From: Erysipelothrix sp. UBA3377
GTDB taxonomy: Bacteria > Bacillota_I > Bacilli_A > Erysipelotrichales > Erysipelotrichaceae
Assembly: GCA_002359085.1 (NCBI GenBank)
Contig: DEQB01000073.1
Span: 40,746-87,756, forward strand
Direction: 5' to 3'
DNA length: 47,011 nt
Part shown: piece after piece, positions 1-7,791 of the stretch
How positions within the stretch are numbered: the stretch's first letter is position 1
How the letters are laid out: each line of letters starts with the position of its first letter
The notes under the pieces: model-generated
Told to the model about the DNA's origin: nothing
Databases searched by the model: none
Seen by the model: the letters and a program-made list of their open reading frames with translations, nothing else
Position numbers and translations under genes: made by a program

Positions 1-468
1 CCCTTTCATAAGCTTCATAATGAATACGGGTTTTTGATTGTCAAATAAGAATTGTTCATCAATAATTTCAAAACCCATCTCATTCAATGTTTTACGTAAC
101 CACGGTTGTTTTGTATTCGATTGAACCAAAACGGTTTGGTGTTTATTAATTTCATAAAAGCTCAATATATGCACGATGGTTTCAGCACCCATGCCTGCAA
201 TTACGATCGTATCAACCGCTTCATCGAAATCCTGAAGTCCATCTCGTTTCATTAACGTAACGCGATCATTAAGGTCATATGCCATCAGGTTCGCTTTTGC
301 ATGCATAAGTGGCCCCGATGCAATATCAAGGCCATATGCAGTTTGAATCTTTTGATCCAATATGAGTTTTATAATTAATTGCCCATGATCCGTTCCGATA
401 TCTGCTAAAGACTGCGTACTATCTGGAACCATATCAACAATGGCCTGTAATCTTTTTGATAATTTCAT
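1..468 (-). CDS. trmK: tRNA (adenine(22)-N1)-methyltransferase TrmK, C-terminus cut by window edge
   Basis: The minus-strand frame opens with ATG at 468 and stays open to position 1, about 156 codons, so the C-terminus lies outside the window. The translation begins MKLSKRLQAIVDMVP and has the SAM-binding glycine motif IADIGTDHGQL near residue 25 and IVIAGMGAETI near residue 80. Both are typical of the TrmK (YqfN) family, which methylates N1 of A22 in tRNA using S-adenosylmethionine. The start lies one base past the rpoD stop, so it is probably cotranscribed with rpoD, and trmK following sigA is the usual Firmicutes order. The family call is from recognised motifs and gene order. Confidence 0.85.
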   Translation of the reverse strand, partial: MKLSKRLQAIVDMVPDSTQSLADIGTDHGQLIIKLILDQKIQTAYGLDIASGPLMHAKANLMAYDLNDRVTLMKRDGLQDFDEAVDTIVIAGMGAETIVHILSFYEINKHQTVLVQSNTKQPWLRKTLNEMGFEIIDEQFLFDNQKPVFIMKLMKG

Positions 469-469
469 A

Positions 470-1798
470 TTAAGAATTGTCAACGAAGTCTTTCAAACGT
501 TTTGAGCGTGTGGGATGTTTTAGTTTACGCAAAGCCTTCGCCTCAATTTGACGAATACGTTCACGGGTAACATTGAACTCTTTCCCTACTTCTTCGAGTG
601 TACGTGTTCTACCATCCTCAAGACCAAATCTCAAACGCAAGACCTTTTCTTCGCGTTCAGTTAAGCCTTGTAAGACCATGTCGATTTCTTTTCTCAATAA
701 CTCATTGTTCGCAAAATCACTGGGAGATTGTGCATCCTTGTCTTCAATGAAGTCTCCCAAGTGAGAATCATTTTCTTCACCAATGGGTGTCTCAAGTGAA
801 ACTGGATCCAATGCAATCTTTTGAATTTCTCTTACTTTTTCAGGTGTCATGCCTTCCATTTGTGCAGCAATTTCTTCTGCAGAAGGATCACGACCCAAGT
901 CCTGAACAAGTTGTCTTTGAATACGTGTTAATTTATTAATCGTTTCGACCATATGCACTGGAATACGAATGGTACGTGCTTGGTCAGCAATCGCACGGGT
1001 TATCGCTTGACGAATCCACCATGTTGCATACGTTGAGAACTTAAAGTTCAACGAATAGTCAAACTTCTCAACAGCACGAATCAATCCCATGTTCCCTTCC
1101 TGGATGAGATCTAAGAATAACATACCGCGTCCTAAGTATTTACGCGCAATGGAAACAACCAAACGCAGGTTAGCGGAAATCAACAATTGACGTGCTTCCT
1201 GACCATCGTAGTAAGCATTTAACACGTTTTCAACATACGCTAAGTTTGCTTCATCGTTTTGGTAATTTTCCAAAAGTTCATCTTGAATCAATTCAACTTT
1301 CAGTGCATCCAAATCATCATCACTGATTTCCGGATTGATACGTTCCTTGTATATTTCCTTAACCATTTGTTTGGCTTCTTCACCAATATCAGAACGACGC
1401 GCAATTTCTTTCTCGTCCTCTTTTGTTAAAAGGTTAACACGACCAATCTCTTTCAGATACATTTTAACGGGGTCACTGATTGTGATTTGGTTTGTTGAAG
1501 TAAGTTCATTCACATAAGAACTCAAATCAACTGTATTGAGCGAATCATCAAAGGGTTCATCCCCTTCTTCATCTCCCAAAAACTCTTCCACATCATCCAA
1601 AAACTCTTCTTCATCAGCGTCACTTAAAACAATATCATTCTCATTAAACCAATCGAATAAAGCTTCAGATTGCGCATCATCCAATTCAAGATGTGAAATA
1701 GATTTATCTACATCATCATTCAATAACACACCATCTGCTCTATATTGTCTCACCAAATCAATTTTTACTTCATCCAGTGTTTTAATTTTTTTAGCCAT
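470..1798 (-). CDS. rpoD: Primary RNA polymerase sigma factor RpoD/SigA
   Basis: This is the housekeeping sigma-70 factor, which directs core RNA polymerase to -10/-35 promoters. The 442 residues show an acidic N-terminal region, region 1.2 (DPVKMYLKEIGRVNLL, about 108-123), region 2 (NLRLVVSIARKYLGRG and FKFSTYATWWIRQAI), and region 4 with a helix-turn-helix (TLEEVGKEFNVTRERIRQIE). The protein is longer than B. subtilis SigA (371 residues) because about 50 extra residues lie between regions 1.2 and 2.1 (roughly 140-195). An AGGAGG site precedes the ATG. It follows dnaG by 11 bases, the standard dnaG-rpoD arrangement. Identity is secure. Confidence 0.98.
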   Translation of the reverse strand: MAKKIKTLDEVKIDLVRQYRADGVLLNDDVDKSISHLELDDAQSEALFDWFNENDIVLSDADEEEFLDDVEEFLGDEEGDEPFDDSLNTVDLSSYVNELTSTNQITISDPVKMYLKEIGRVNLLTKEDEKEIARRSDIGEEAKQMVKEIYKERINPEISDDDLDALKVELIQDELLENYQNDEANLAYVENVLNAYYDGQEARQLLISANLRLVVSIARKYLGRGMLFLDLIQEGNMGLIRAVEKFDYSLNFKFSTYATWWIRQAITRAIADQARTIRIPVHMVETINKLTRIQRQLVQDLGRDPSAEEIAAQMEGMTPEKVREIQKIALDPVSLETPIGEENDSHLGDFIEDKDAQSPSDFANNELLRKEIDMVLQGLTEREEKVLRLRFGLEDGRTRTLEEVGKEFNVTRERIRQIEAKALRKLKHPTRSKRLKDFVDNS

Positions 1799-1809
1799 AT
1801 AAGAACCTC

Positions 1810-3549
1810 CTAGTCCTTTCTCTTTTTCGAAATAATCTTTTTTAATAAATCGACTTGTGTTTCAAATTCATCAACCGATAAGATCTCTTCTTTTGTTTCT
1901 GTTTCACTGACAGAATCCAACTTTTTCTTAATCAAATCAATGTTTTCCAACACAATCTCTTTATGATAAGTGTCAACAGTTAAGCGTTCCTCTAATTCTA
2001 ACACAAATTGTTGCATTTCTTCACTAAGATTCATGGATAACAAATCCGCAATCTCAATAATATCCCTCGTTCGATATATATCTATTAAAATGAGTGAAAA
2101 ATCAAACGCCATATCATTGGGTAAAAAACCCAAGTTATCGCGATATAAAGAAGCCGCTTCTTTTGATAAAAGCATTTGTTTCAATATTTCAAGTTCAGCA
2201 CGCGATATATCCCTGGTATGGGTAAAATGATGCTGTTTTCTTTCTGGAATATGAACCTGAGTCTTGGGTGCCTCCCCTGAGAGTTGTGATCTCAAGGACT
2301 GGATGGAAAACCCACTTTTATCACTGAGTCTTTCCAAATAATAATCTTGTGTCAGTGCGTCTGAATCATTGAGATAAGGTAAAACAAAGCTTACCAAACG
2401 CTTACGATTATCAAAGGATTCCAAGCCATATTGACCAATCCCATAACTCAAAATAAAGTCATACCACGATAAAGCATTCTCAATACCGTGTTTCAAGGCG
2501 TCCGCACCCTTCATACGATACAAATCATCCGGATCAGACTCACTATCATTATACCATAATGTGACATTAATGTTGTGTTCCATCAACTTGCGACCAATCG
2601 CAAAAGATGCTTCAAATCCCGCTTTGTCACCATCAAACGCTAAAACAACGTTACGAGTGGTTGATTGAATCAGTTTGACCTGTTGATTTGTACAAGCAAC
2701 ACCCAACAATGAAACCACATTAGAAAAGCCAGCCATATCAAACGCAAACACATCGGTAACCCCTTCAGTCAAAATTAAAGTATCAACCGTTTTGTTTTGG
2801 GACTTCACCCTGTTTAAATTATAGATATGATCCCCTTTGGTATAGAGTTCAGTTTCTGATGTATTGATATATTTAACGTTACTATTGGGATCAATGGTTC
2901 TTGCGGAAAATGCGATAGTATTACCAAATTGATCATGGACAGGAAACATCAGTCGATTATAAAATACGTCCTGAATGCCGTAATCTCCCATACGAACGAT
3001 GTCAGTACTTAACATTTCGTCTTCTTCAAATCCTTTGGCCTTTAAATAGTTATATATTTTATTATCGGTTAAACTCAAACCAATCCCATATTTTTTTATA
3101 ATTTCCTGTGAATATCCACGCTCTTTAAGGATATTAAGTCCACTGTATCCATCTTTTGAGTTCAGTTGAAATGATGTAAAGTTTTGAACCTCGCCCATCA
3201 ATGTATATAACCGTTCCTTACGGGGGTTCACCATTCTGGGTGCGAGTGATGCATACTCACTTAAATCAACGTTAATATTGTGTGCCTGTTTGATGACCGC
3301 ATCCACAAAGGATATATTTTCATATTTTTCGATGAATGAGAATACATTGCCTCCAGTGTTACACACAAAGCATTTAAAAATTTGTCGATCTGTAGAAACA
3401 GACATGGACGGGTTTTGATCAGAATGAAAAGGACAAAGACCCCAAAAGTTTTTGCCTTTTTTTGTAAGTGGCAGATATTGCGAAATGGTTTCCACAATAT
3501 CTGACTTATTTCTTACCTCATCGATTAAATTTTCAGGTATGCGACGCAT
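1810..3549 (-). CDS. dnaG: DNA primase DnaG
   Basis: This enzyme makes the RNA primers for chromosome replication and works with the replicative helicase. In the 579 residues the N-terminal CHC2 zinc finger has its ligands at C39, H42, C60 and C63. The TOPRIM catalytic core carries the acidic motif TEGVTDVFAF (E262) and AFDGDKAG (D306, D308), which bind catalytic metal. The C-terminal third is poorly conserved, as expected for the helicase-interaction domain. The ATG follows an AAAGGATG site. It lies between glyS and rpoD and is probably cotranscribed with both. Identity is secure. Confidence 0.97.
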   Translation of the reverse strand: MRRIPENLIDEVRNKSDIVETISQYLPLTKKGKNFWGLCPFHSDQNPSMSVSTDRQIFKCFVCNTGGNVFSFIEKYENISFVDAVIKQAHNINVDLSEYASLAPRMVNPRKERLYTLMGEVQNFTSFQLNSKDGYSGLNILKERGYSQEIIKKYGIGLSLTDNKIYNYLKAKGFEEDEMLSTDIVRMGDYGIQDVFYNRLMFPVHDQFGNTIAFSARTIDPNSNVKYINTSETELYTKGDHIYNLNRVKSQNKTVDTLILTEGVTDVFAFDMAGFSNVVSLLGVACTNQQVKLIQSTTRNVVLAFDGDKAGFEASFAIGRKLMEHNINVTLWYNDSESDPDDLYRMKGADALKHGIENALSWYDFILSYGIGQYGLESFDNRKRLVSFVLPYLNDSDALTQDYYLERLSDKSGFSIQSLRSQLSGEAPKTQVHIPERKQHHFTHTRDISRAELEILKQMLLSKEAASLYRDNLGFLPNDMAFDFSLILIDIYRTRDIIEIADLLSMNLSEEMQQFVLELEERLTVDTYHKEIVLENIDLIKKKLDSVSETETKEEILSVDEFETQVDLLKKIISKKRKD

Positions 3550-3561
3550 GCTATCATCCTT

Positions 3562-4929
3562 TTATTTGAGTGATGCTTCAATAATATCAATCGCCTCTTG
3601 TAAACCAACACGCTTTTGATCCATTGAATCTCGATAACGAATGGTTACTTGTTTGTCTTCCAATGAATCGAAATCAACTGTAATACAAAATGGTGTTCCC
3701 ACCTCATCTTGACGACGGTAACGTTTACCAATACTTCCAGATTCATCATAGTCTGTTTCAAAGTGTTCACTGAGTGTAGACCATACTTCTTGAGCATTTT
3801 CACCCAATTTCTTTGAAAGTGGTAAAACCGCAACTTTAACAGGTGCCAGTTTTGGACTGAAGCGCATCACGGTACGCGTTTCTTTTTCCAATGCCTCTTG
3901 TGAATACGCTTCGCAAATGAATGCAAGCATCAAGCGTTCAACCCCAACCGAGGGTTCAATGACATATGGAATATATTTTTCATTGGTATATGGATCTTGA
4001 TACTCCATATTTGATTTAGAGTGATTTTGATGTTGGGTTAAATCATAATTTGTACGATTTGCGATTCCCCAAATTTCATCAAAGCCCCATGGGAAGCGAT
4101 ATTCAATATCAACGGTTCCTTCAGAGTAGTGACTCAATTCATCCGCATCATGATCTCTGAATCTTAAGTTCTCTCTTGAAATACCCAAGTTCACCAAGAA
4201 ATCCATGGCAAATTGTTTCCAGTATTCGTACCATTGGTTGGCTTCACTTGGACTTGTGAAGAACTGTAATTCCATTTGTTCAAATTCACGCGTTCTAAAG
4301 ATAAATTGTCCCGGTGTAATTTCATTTCTAAATGATTTACCCACCTGTCCAATACCAAACGGTACTTTCTTACGCATTGTTCTTTGAACATTCTTAAAGT
4401 TCACAAAGATCCCTTGCGCTGTTTCTGGTCTTAGATATACGACATTACTGCTTTCTTCAACCACACCTTGGAACGTTTTAAACATTAAGTTAAATTGACG
4501 AATTGGGGTAAAATCGTGATTGCCACAGTTTGGACATGGAACTTTATGTTCATTGATATAAGTTTCCATTTCTTCAACTGTCATGGCACCTGCATTGATT
4601 GCGTCACTTGAAAATGATTCAATCAATTTATCGGCACGATGACGCGTTTTACACACTTTACAATCCATCAAAGGATCATTAAATGTTTTTAAGTGACCAC
4701 TTGCCTCCCAAACTTTTGGGTTCATTAAAATTGCAGAGTCAATCCCTACATTATGCGGGTTCTTACGAATGAAAGAATCCCACCACATTTGTTTAATGTT
4801 CTGCTTTAAATTAATTCCTAAAGGACCCATATCCCAAGTGTTCGCCAATCCACCATAGATTTCAGAACCTTGGAACACAAAACCTGTATTTCTAACATGA
4901 CTTACGATATCATCAAATTTAATATCCAT
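3562..4929 (-). CDS. glyS: Glycyl-tRNA synthetase, alpha2 (single-chain) type
   Basis: This class II synthetase charges tRNA-Gly. The 455 residues start with the hallmark FVFQGSEIYGGLANTWDMGP and contain two CxxC pairs (CKVCKTRH, CPNCGNHDF) that probably bind zinc in the insertion near the active site. Motif 2 is around KSFRNEITPGQFIFRTREFEQME, and the C-terminal anticodon-binding domain starts around VKVAVLPLSKK. It is the single-chain eukaryote/archaea-like form (glyQS in Bacillus) and not the alpha2beta2 enzyme. A good TATAAT lies about 30 bases upstream inside the end of recO, so an internal promoter is possible. No T-box was seen upstream. Confidence 0.97.
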   Translation of the reverse strand: MDIKFDDIVSHVRNTGFVFQGSEIYGGLANTWDMGPLGINLKQNIKQMWWDSFIRKNPHNVGIDSAILMNPKVWEASGHLKTFNDPLMDCKVCKTRHRADKLIESFSSDAINAGAMTVEEMETYINEHKVPCPNCGNHDFTPIRQFNLMFKTFQGVVEESSNVVYLRPETAQGIFVNFKNVQRTMRKKVPFGIGQVGKSFRNEITPGQFIFRTREFEQMELQFFTSPSEANQWYEYWKQFAMDFLVNLGISRENLRFRDHDADELSHYSEGTVDIEYRFPWGFDEIWGIANRTNYDLTQHQNHSKSNMEYQDPYTNEKYIPYVIEPSVGVERLMLAFICEAYSQEALEKETRTVMRFSPKLAPVKVAVLPLSKKLGENAQEVWSTLSEHFETDYDESGSIGKRYRRQDEVGTPFCITVDFDSLEDKQVTIRYRDSMDQKRVGLQEAIDIIEASLK

Positions 4930-4954
4930 AATACACCATCCATTCTTCCTGTTT

Positions 4955-4960
4955 ATTATA
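4955..4960 (-). promoter_or_regulatory. Possible internal -10 element for glyS
   Basis: On the minus strand a TATAAT preceded directly by TG lies at the 3' end of recO, about 25 bases before the glyS ATG. No convincing -35 was found at 16-18 bases. It may let glyS-dnaG-rpoD be transcribed apart from recO and era. Weak evidence, hexamer only. Confidence 0.3.
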
Positions 4961-5654
4961 CATCATAATACAATTTCCAACTATTATATTTTACATCCAT
5001 ATGTATTTCAAGATATCGAATACATAAATCAAGGATTACAGCATCCTTGTCTTCAATCATTGATTCAGTTAAATCCCCTTTAAATAGAGATCGAATTTGT
5101 TTAAGTTGTTCTAAATTAAGATTTGTTTTTCGATAAGCCTTTGAGACAAATCCACCATGTTCAATTGAAAAATCAGATATCTTCTGACTGCCACTCACAA
5201 CACAATAATCAACGACCGGCGTAATACCTGATTCTTTTATTATTTTCACAACTTCTAAAAGTAAATTGTTTTGTGTAGGGCGCTTATATACGCTTTGAAT
5301 AAAAGACAACCAAAACGATTGTTGGTTGTTTTGATATAATTTAACCAATATCTCAGAAACCAATGACATATACACAAGCCAATTATAATCTTCTCTTTTA
5401 TCGTAATAGCTCTCTAAAAGTTCACCACTTTGAATACGCATTAAACTATTTTCTTTATAATTGAACATTAATTTTACTTTAGAAAATTCTATACCCAAAC
5501 GTGATTGTTTTGACTGTGGTTTATAATACCCCGCTAATACAAAACGAACCAATCCTATTTTTTCACCAAAAAAGTGAACCATCGCATCAGACTCGCGATA
5601 AGGAGTAACACTCAATACATAACCAGTATCTTGATCATTCTTTTTCAATTTCAA
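4956..5654 (-). CDS. recO: DNA repair protein RecO
   Basis: RecO is the recombination mediator that loads RecA onto SSB-coated DNA with RecR. The 232-residue protein has the family N-terminal OB-fold signature (GYVLSVTPYRESDAMVHFFGEKIGL, about residues 11-35, a variant of the usual G-VL-x-R-Y-ESD pattern). An alpha-helical C-terminal domain follows. The only in-frame start near the homologous N-terminus is TTG at 5654 with a weak GGGAT site, and the gene overlaps era by 20 bases, which suggests translational coupling. The order era-recO-glyS matches other Firmicutes and supports the call. Sequence conservation in RecO is low, so context carries part of the weight. Confidence 0.9.
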   Translation of the reverse strand: MKLKKNDQDTGYVLSVTPYRESDAMVHFFGEKIGLVRFVLAGYYKPQSKQSRLGIEFSKVKLMFNYKENSLMRIQSGELLESYYDKREDYNWLVYMSLVSEILVKLYQNNQQSFWLSFIQSVYKRPTQNNLLLEVVKIIKESGITPVVDYCVVSGSQKISDFSIEHGGFVSKAYRKTNLNLEQLKQIRSLFKGDLTESMIEDKDAVILDLCIRYLEIHMDVKYNSWKLYYDV

Positions 5655-6534
5655 TATATCCCAATTGATTTAACAGTCGATCACGGTTACGCCAATTCTT
5701 TTCAACGCGAACATAGCTCTCCAAATAGACAGGTTGTCCCATAATAACTTCAAGTTCTTTTCGTGCTTGGGTTCCAATTTCTTTAATCATAGAACCTTGT
5801 TTACCAATGATCATTCCCTTTTGAGATTCACGATTGACAAAGATGACGGCATTGATAAGTAATGAACTTTGTTTTTGAGTCATTTTTTCAATTGCGACCG
5901 CAACGGAATGCGGAATTTCCTCTTGAGTCAGATTAATAATCTTCTCACGAACGATTTCAGCAATGATAAACTGTTCAGGATATGCTGCAACAGTATCCTT
6001 TGGATAATACATTAAATTATCCGTCATATATGTCAGTGACACATCAATTAAAGTATCCAAATTATGACTCGTTAAAGCACTCAATGGTACCACTTCAGCG
6101 AAATCATATAAAGCGCGCATTTCAACAATCTTCTCTAAAAGATCTTGTTGTTTAACAGTATCGACCTTGTTGAGTACCAAAATAACAGGTGTTTTAATGG
6201 ATTTAAGTTTATCAACCACAAATGTATCGCCTTTACCAAGATCCGTATTGGCATCCACAATGTAGTAGATTAAATCCACACCATGTAATTGTGAATAGGC
6301 AGACTGATTCATCCGAGAACCCAATTCATGTTTGGGTTTATGGATCCCAGGGGTATCCACAAAGATTAATTGGTAATCATCCTCAGTCAAAACTGCTGTA
6401 ATGGATTCACGGGTCGTTTGCGGTTTGTCAGTAACAATCGCAACCTTACTCCCAATTAAGGCATTTAAAAGGGTTGATTTACCGGCATTGGGTCTTCCCA
6501 CAATGGAAATGAATCCTGATTTAAATTCTGCCAT
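5635..6534 (-). CDS. era: Ribosome-assembly GTPase Era
   Basis: Era is an essential GTPase that binds the 3' end of 16S rRNA during 30S maturation. The 299 residues contain G1 GRPNAGKST (13-21), the switch region TTRESITAV, G3 DTPGIHKP, G4 NKVD and G5 SAL. A C-terminal KH domain carries VIGKQG-type RNA-binding sequence (MIIGKQGSMIKEIGTQAR). Length is the family norm. It overlaps cdd by 14 bases and recO by 20 bases, so the dgkA-cdd-era-recO run is translationally compact. Identity is secure. Confidence 0.98.
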   Translation of the reverse strand: MAEFKSGFISIVGRPNAGKSTLLNALIGSKVAIVTDKPQTTRESITAVLTEDDYQLIFVDTPGIHKPKHELGSRMNQSAYSQLHGVDLIYYIVDANTDLGKGDTFVVDKLKSIKTPVILVLNKVDTVKQQDLLEKIVEMRALYDFAEVVPLSALTSHNLDTLIDVSLTYMTDNLMYYPKDTVAAYPEQFIIAEIVREKIINLTQEEIPHSVAVAIEKMTQKQSSLLINAVIFVNRESQKGMIIGKQGSMIKEIGTQARKELEVIMGQPVYLESYVRVEKNWRNRDRLLNQLGYIEIEKE

Positions 6535-6925
6535 CTAAGTCTTTACTCCCAAACATCATCGGCATCAAGTTATCGATATTTGTTGTCATTTCTTCTTTTC
6601 CATTTGATAAATAAATGGGGGTATCTGTTTCCATTAATTCACTGAGAACTTGTCTACAGATTCCACAAGGCCCTGCCAAAAAATCACCATCAGATACAAT
6701 TGCGATTGCCTCAATATCTTCTTTACGATACCCATGTGAGTAACATGCGAAAATGGCACTTCTTTCACCACAATTGGTCGCACCAAATGATGCATTTTCA
6801 ATATTGGCACCTTGAAACATTTTCCCATCCTTTGTGACAAGACATGCCCCCACCTTATAGTTTGAATACGGTGCATAAGCATGCTCCATGGCTTCAAAAG
6901 CTTGTTCTAAAAGTTTATGTTTCAT
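6521..6925 (-). CDS. cdd: Cytidine deaminase
   Basis: The enzyme hydrolyses cytidine and deoxycytidine to uridine and deoxyuridine in pyrimidine salvage. The 134-residue protein is the small homotetrameric type. It shows YAPYSNYKVGA near the N-terminus, the zinc/catalytic motif NCGERSAIF (Cys ligand and catalytic Glu, in the C-x-E form of Gram-positive enzymes) and PCGICRQVL, which supplies the other two cysteine ligands. Its ATG overlaps the dgkA stop by four bases (ATGA). cdd between dgkA and era is the standard Bacillus order. Products could feed the pyrimidine phosphorylase and deoC encoded further along this window. Confidence 0.96.
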   Translation of the reverse strand: MKHKLLEQAFEAMEHAYAPYSNYKVGACLVTKDGKMFQGANIENASFGATNCGERSAIFACYSHGYRKEDIEAIAIVSDGDFLAGPCGICRQVLSELMETDTPIYLSNGKEEMTTNIDNLMPMMFGSKDLDGRI

Positions 6926-7293
6926 AATATCCTCCGTCCTAGAATCATAAATGCAATAATAATTGCGTACAACGCAGCCAGTAAAACCGCTGCCGCTGCA
7001 ATATCTTTTATTTCTTTAACATGTAAATCGTATTTTTGAATCAGTAAATCACAAACGTCCTCTATCGCTGAATTTAAGTACTCAGCAATTAAAACAATGA
7101 AAATTGCACTGACAACAAACATCCATTCAACGTAATCCAAATCAAAGAAAACATAAAACATAATCACACTCAGAGCTGCCAGTAAAATCTGAACGGAAAT
7201 ACTCCGATCATAGCGGATTCCCTTATAAAGGCCACTGAATGCATGTTGAAACTTTTCTATGAGTCTTTTAACTGCTGCGATCAGCCAAGCCAT
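6922..7293 (-). CDS. dgkA: Undecaprenol/diacylglycerol kinase, DgkA family
   Basis: This small integral membrane kinase of Gram-positive bacteria mainly phosphorylates undecaprenol for the cell-wall lipid carrier pool. With the preferred start the protein has 123 residues and three hydrophobic segments (about 35-52, 60-77 and 99-118). The family active-site signature EYLNSAIEDVCDL is present. The frame is open further upstream to 7317, but the ATG at 7293 has an AAAGGAG site at good spacing, so it was chosen; it still overlaps ybeY by 26 bases. Gram-positive members are usually undecaprenol kinases, but the substrate cannot be read from the sequence. Confidence 0.92.
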   Translation of the reverse strand: MAWLIAAVKRLIEKFQHAFSGLYKGIRYDRSISVQILLAALSVIMFYVFFDLDYVEWMFVVSAIFIVLIAEYLNSAIEDVCDLLIQKYDLHVKEIKDIAAAAVLLAALYAIIIAFMILGRRIL

Positions 7294-7711
7294 CCAGTAT
7301 CTCCTTTTGATAATCAATCATCTCTTTTTCTTCTTCCTTGGTTTGGTGATCAAATCCAAACAGATGCAAAAAACCATGAACCGCTAAAAAGCTAAATTCA
7401 CGTTTTAAACTGTGACCATAATCATCCGCTTGTCTTCGAATCGCATCCACTGACATGATGATATCACCCAACACTAATAGCCCATCTTCTTCACTGCCAT
7501 CAGGAAAACTTAAGACATCTGTGGGTCGATCAATATTGCGATAATTATTGTTGTACTCGTGGATGGATGCGTCATCAACTAAAACAACAGAAACACTGAA
7601 GTTATCATGTTGATTTAAGACTTCACAAGTTCGCTTTAATAATGGTTTTAAAAATTGTTTATAATTCAGCCATGAGGCTTCATTGGATTGGTTTAGAAAA
7701 TTTATTTCCAT
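7268..7711 (-). CDS. ybeY: Endoribonuclease YbeY (rRNA maturation factor)
   Basis: YbeY is a zinc-dependent protein needed for 16S rRNA 3'-end maturation and ribosome quality control. The 147-residue protein carries the metal motif HGFLHLFGFDH (H-x3-H-x5-H) and the upstream conserved TDVLSFP. The open frame starts at 7744, but the ATG at 7711 is preceded by CGGGAGTGAAGTCT and a TATAAT box, so it was chosen. In many Firmicutes phoH lies directly upstream; here the phosphate block and the flavoprotein-EAL gene separate them. Confidence 0.95.
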   Translation of the reverse strand: MEINFLNQSNEASWLNYKQFLKPLLKRTCEVLNQHDNFSVSVVLVDDASIHEYNNNYRNIDRPTDVLSFPDGSEEDGLLVLGDIIMSVDAIRRQADDYGHSLKREFSFLAVHGFLHLFGFDHQTKEEEKEMIDYQKEILDGLADRSS

Positions 7712-7730
7712 AGACTTCACTCCCGTAGTA

Positions 7731-7739
7731 ATTATATCA
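7731..7739 (-). promoter_or_regulatory. Extended -10 promoter of ybeY
   Basis: The minus strand reads TGATATAAT, an extended -10 with a perfect TATAAT, 19 bases before the ybeY ATG. The -35 region is poor, which fits an extended -10 promoter. It would give the ybeY-dgkA-cdd-era run its own transcript despite the foreign upstream neighbour. The same TGATATAAT string precedes the baeRF and aldo/keto reductase genes in this window. Confidence 0.6.
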
Positions 7740-7791
7740 CACAATCTATAAAAATCACCACATTATCCCCGAAATAGAGCCCAAAGACCCT

